Of a DNA stretch of 64,000 nucleotides, positions 60,705 through 64,000 are shown in pieces; position 1 is the stretch's first letter, and each line of letters begins with the position of its first letter. The DNA comes from Ramazzottius varieornatus. Its lineage: Eukaryota > Tardigrada > Eutardigrada > Parachela > Ramazzottiidae. The notes beneath the pieces were generated by a model. That model ran no database searches, was not told the origin of the DNA, and saw nothing but the letters and a program-made list of their open reading frames with translations. The position numbers and the translations under genes were made by a program. The stretch spans positions 368,765 to 432,764 of the forward strand of contig BDGG01000012.1 in the NCBI GenBank assembly GCA_001949185.1, written 5' to 3'.

Positions 60705-63700
60705 CTTGCCCGGAGTGGCGCGTGCGGCTAAGATAGCTGTAGAGCAAGTCAAAGGCTTGATACGTGGCTCCGCGGAAGCAATCCAGATTATGCAGTTCAG
60801 TCGACCGCAGAAACTACCGATTTGGATCTGAGATCTCTGTCATAAACTCAAGTCCTTCACGTCGGAACGCTGTCCAAGTTGTTTTCGGGTTCAATTCCAA
60901 AATCCAAATTCACGGATCACGACAAAGAAAGTGGCCTGGGTCGCGGGGTGACTGGATACCCACCCCCCGGGAATGGGTCGTGCCCGCCGAATTGAGCCAC
61001 CCTGATTGAACCCAAGGACTGGCGGGAACCGCAACCGCTGGAGGGCCGTGGAGGCTTCGCCGCGGTCGTACGTGTCACTCGTCAGGATCCGACCTCTGAA
61101 AAGTGTAGACTAAATTTCCGGAAACGCTGTTCGAGCACTGTCAACTAGCGTCAACAAGTGGTCGAGGGACGGTACAATGGAAGCCACTTTTCTTTCATCC
61201 AGGCATAGTGGCGGCCTGGCGGGTCTACTACTGGAGCTATGCCCGTGATCAGGGATGGGCTAAGGGCCTGACTTGGCCTGGGAATGTAATTCTGTAATTC
61301 CATATCAATTACTGTAAATATTCGCTGCGTCCGCGCAGTAGGTCATCGTACAAGTGAAGTACAGCCCCGGTCCGGTTTCACGGATTGCGCAACTCCCTAC
61401 GGGGGTGCATCGTCGCGTACGTGTACGTACTGTGCGGACGCAGCGAATATTTACAGTAATTATTTGAACTTTTTTTTGAATCAGTCTTTTCAAATTACCG
61501 TATTCAAGAACTACATTTAAATACAGGCTGAAAGTTCCACAGGATCATTCCATAGTTACATTTAGCCTAAATAAGATTTTATGAGAGGATAAGTGGATCA
61601 TTTCTAAATCTGGCGACTTCTGAAACAAAAGAAGGAGCACCTCTAAGATCGAAACTCAAACTGCAAACAGAGAAAGCCTGAGAAAGAAATTTTCCAAATT
61701 GTGCTTCAAAAGATATTCACGGCTCACTTTCGGGCACATGGAAAAAGTACGACAAAACAAAGGGAATTACTAGACTAATCACACGGAAGATCCGAACGAA
61801 CAAATAATGCGTGCTGCAAGTTACAGATCTGGTTTTGATGAGGATTGAACATGCAAGGATAGAGACTATTCAACCACCTTGGTTGTTATTCCGGTCATTG
61901 ATCCTCTGATTAAGTAGCATTTTCCCGTTTTAATTTCAAACACACCCTGATTGACTGGAACGGCTGCACGCCTGTACTCGGACCTGATTCATGCGTACGA
62001 CTTCGTTCAGAAACATCCATTACGAAAATCAGAGATCTTATCAGTTGATCTTCCCCGGCGGCGGAATGATCGGGAGGTAATCTCAACTTTGTGTAACGGC
62101 CATTCGGTAGCCCTTCGAGCTGTTTGAACATTCGAAGCCAATCCGGGCTTAAATGGTCTGCGGGAGGTTCACCGTTTGGAAAACCTCGGGGTTTTATCGT
62201 TGGCGAAACAAAGCTCAGGCTGCTAGGGTAGCGTCCATCGGTACTTGGAAGTGCAGGGCGCAAGAGAAAAAGTAGTATTGCAATCGTGGTGGTTTATCTC
62301 AGCCCACTCTCTTCCCGCGTGCGATCGGAGGACGCTGCGAAAAAGACACACATCGCTGCACATTCCTGCGTTAAACTGCTCAGCTGGCGTCCTGCGCTTG
62401 AATTTGTTCTATTGTTGCTGGTTTGAGCCTGTGGGCATGAGTTCAGAACCCAAATAATTGTACGTTTTAGTGTAGCGAATAGTAAAATTTCTGGATAATC
62501 CGTTTTTTCAACTCTCACACAACTTATCATTCCTAGCACTCTCGTTCGGATCTTTCTGGTACGTTGTTTCGCCTTGGAAGTTGTGCGGTATGCACGGTCT
62601 TAGCTTAACTGTTTCATGATGAATAATACACGCCCGATGGATAATTATGGGACAGTAAATATCACGGGACAGACCTTGTCGCTGCGGTGGTACGGGAACA
62701 TGTGCGTACACGACTGATTCACACTAATGTACTTTTCAACATTTTTCTACGGTTGTAGTTCCATTTTACCGTCCTTTCCGCCTGTCCCATAACTTTACTG
62801 TCTTTTAATTACCCATCGTGCACGTACAGAGCACTGAAAGCATTAGAGAAAGCGTATATACGTAAATACAACCTGAAGCGTAAAGCGTAGTGAGAGCGTG
62901 ATAACTGACGTAGTTTATTTGCGGAGAAACTGAGCCGTGGCATCTGTCATGTCGTGCGGTGTCTCGAGCTCGCTCAGACTGTGCAGTTAGAATCAACAAT
63001 CAAAGAAGGCGTACGCCATTATTGACCGAGGGACCGGAGTGCCGCGCGACCCAACATGAATCTGTACGAAAACGGAAAATTTTAGTCATGCGAGGAAACG
63101 CTACCGCTGTACCAGAAGGACATGCTTGAGAACTGGAAGTCGGTGGATCGACTCATGCTCGGCCTTTTTTTCATATTTATTACTGGTATTAATTGTAATT
63201 CCCACCCCAATGAGCTTTCCCCGGTCTTCCCAGGCAGACGTTCCCGGTCTTCATGTTTGGGCGGAAATTTCCCGATACTGTAATTCTGGACTCGTTTTGG
63301 TGGAAATATTCCCGACATTCCCGGCCTTAGTCCAGATGTGCCCGTGATACATCAAACTTCAGCCACCGAACCACATTCAGCAAACTTAGTCCAGAGGTTG
63401 ATACGACGCTCGAGCAGAGCATAAAATTGGATCAGCGTAGGAATGAGCAAATTGAAAGGGAGCACGTGGACGGAGCCGAACCGACTGCATCCACTAATGT
63501 GCTCGGTGCTTAATTTACGAGTTAGGCATATGGGCCGTTACTCGAGTGCATAAGAAATCCGAGTAACGTTCCAACTAGGCTTTTCTGTGGGTATTACTTC
63601 CCAAAAGTTGTTGAAAACCTCTGATTTGCTTTCAAGACGTTCCACCGAGGTGCCAACTGCTCCTCTAACTGCATCTGTCAGGGTTAAACGTCGGTTATTA

Positions 63701-64000
63701 ATTATGCGTCAAACTGCAGCAACCACTGCACGCTTGGCTGTGACTTCGTCAACCTAGAAAACAACGAAAATCTCAGTTTGACCGTGGGTGTAACTGTTGG
63801 TTTCGAAAGTTCGATAAGACTGCTACTTCAACTGTGACTTTTGCCACAGCAAGAACTGTGTCTCTAACTGTGGCTTTTGCCACTTTTTGGATTCTACTTT
63901 GCCTTTAACTGCTGCTATTCGTATCGAGATTCACTTGAGCTTTAAGCAGTCGCAACTGTAGAGTAGGGAATTGGATCGCGCGGCGGGTCCACGCGGAAGC
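60705..64000. other. 3.3-kb region without a recognised gene
   Basis: Open frames are short, and none shows a domain, signal peptide or splice-linked continuation. It holds the inverted-repeat element at 61307-61461 and a loose repetition of AACTG-type words near the right edge (63640-63950, including two TTTTGCCAC units about 35 bp apart). The Aurora promoter should lie at its left edge. Confidence 0.5.
61307..61461. repeat. 155-bp element with 34-bp inverted repeats
   Basis: 61307-61340 matches the reverse complement of 61428-61461 with one mismatch (the arm starts AATTACTGTAAATATTCGCT). The interior of about 87 bp is unrelated to the other families. No ORF with recognisable content. Probably a separate MITE type. 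Confidence 0.75.

Overview
The window reads as gene-dense invertebrate nuclear DNA: multi-exon metazoan genes on both strands, mostly short GT..AG introns, and many small palindromic repeats in introns and spacers. The gene set (beta-spectrin, bystin, NPRL3, NDUFS4, PPIL2, Aurora kinase, selenoprotein W, a Brambleberry/GEX1-type nuclear fusion protein) is animal. A tardigrade such as Hypsibius or Ramazzottius is my best guess for the source, but that is an impression and nothing in the window proves it. I assembled exon structures by hand from reading frame, splice-site phase and family knowledge; most coding genes below close in phase from start to stop.

Layout. 1.4-2.5 kb (+): a four-pass membrane protein. 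2.7-4.6 kb (-): a secreted protein of five Cys-bracketed cadherin-like repeats. 4.8-12.0 kb (-): two tandem alpha-amylases, the downstream one with a tRNA-Gly(GCC) gene in an intron. 12-31.5 kb (+): a 26-exon beta-spectrin gene with a probable long 5' leader and an alternative first exon. 32.1-34.1 kb (-): two tandem secreted cyclase/isatin-hydrolase-like enzymes. 34.6-35.8 kb (-): an exonuclease V-like nuclease ending in a PCNA-binding (PIP) motif. 37.2-38.7 kb (-): an SGNH/GDSL hydrolase, head to head with NPRL3 (39.0-41.0 kb, +). 41.8-43.9 kb (-): bystin, head to head with NDUFS4 (44.7-45.4 kb, +). 47.2-48.0 kb (+): a calmodulin-like protein. 48.9-50.8 kb (-): the Brambleberry/GEX1 homologue, head to head with PPIL2 (51.4-53.8 kb, +). 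54.3-56.3 kb (+): an apparently intact DD34E Tc1 transposon. 56.3-57.0 kb (-): selenoprotein W, with a genuine in-frame UGA. 58.7-60.7 kb (-): an Aurora kinase. 60.7-64 kb: no gene recognised.

The most interesting points are: the selenoprotein W gene, whose Sec codon sits in a 25-nt microexon, with the Tc1 element inserted 83 bp past its stop so that the only SECIS-like sequence I could find lies beyond the transposon; a palindromic MITE family with about 14 copies in 64 kb, several of them head-to-tail dimers; the amylase pair, which differs at the chloride-ligand position and at three introns; and the PIP box on the EXO5-like nuclease, which lacks the C-terminal Fe-S cysteines of its family.
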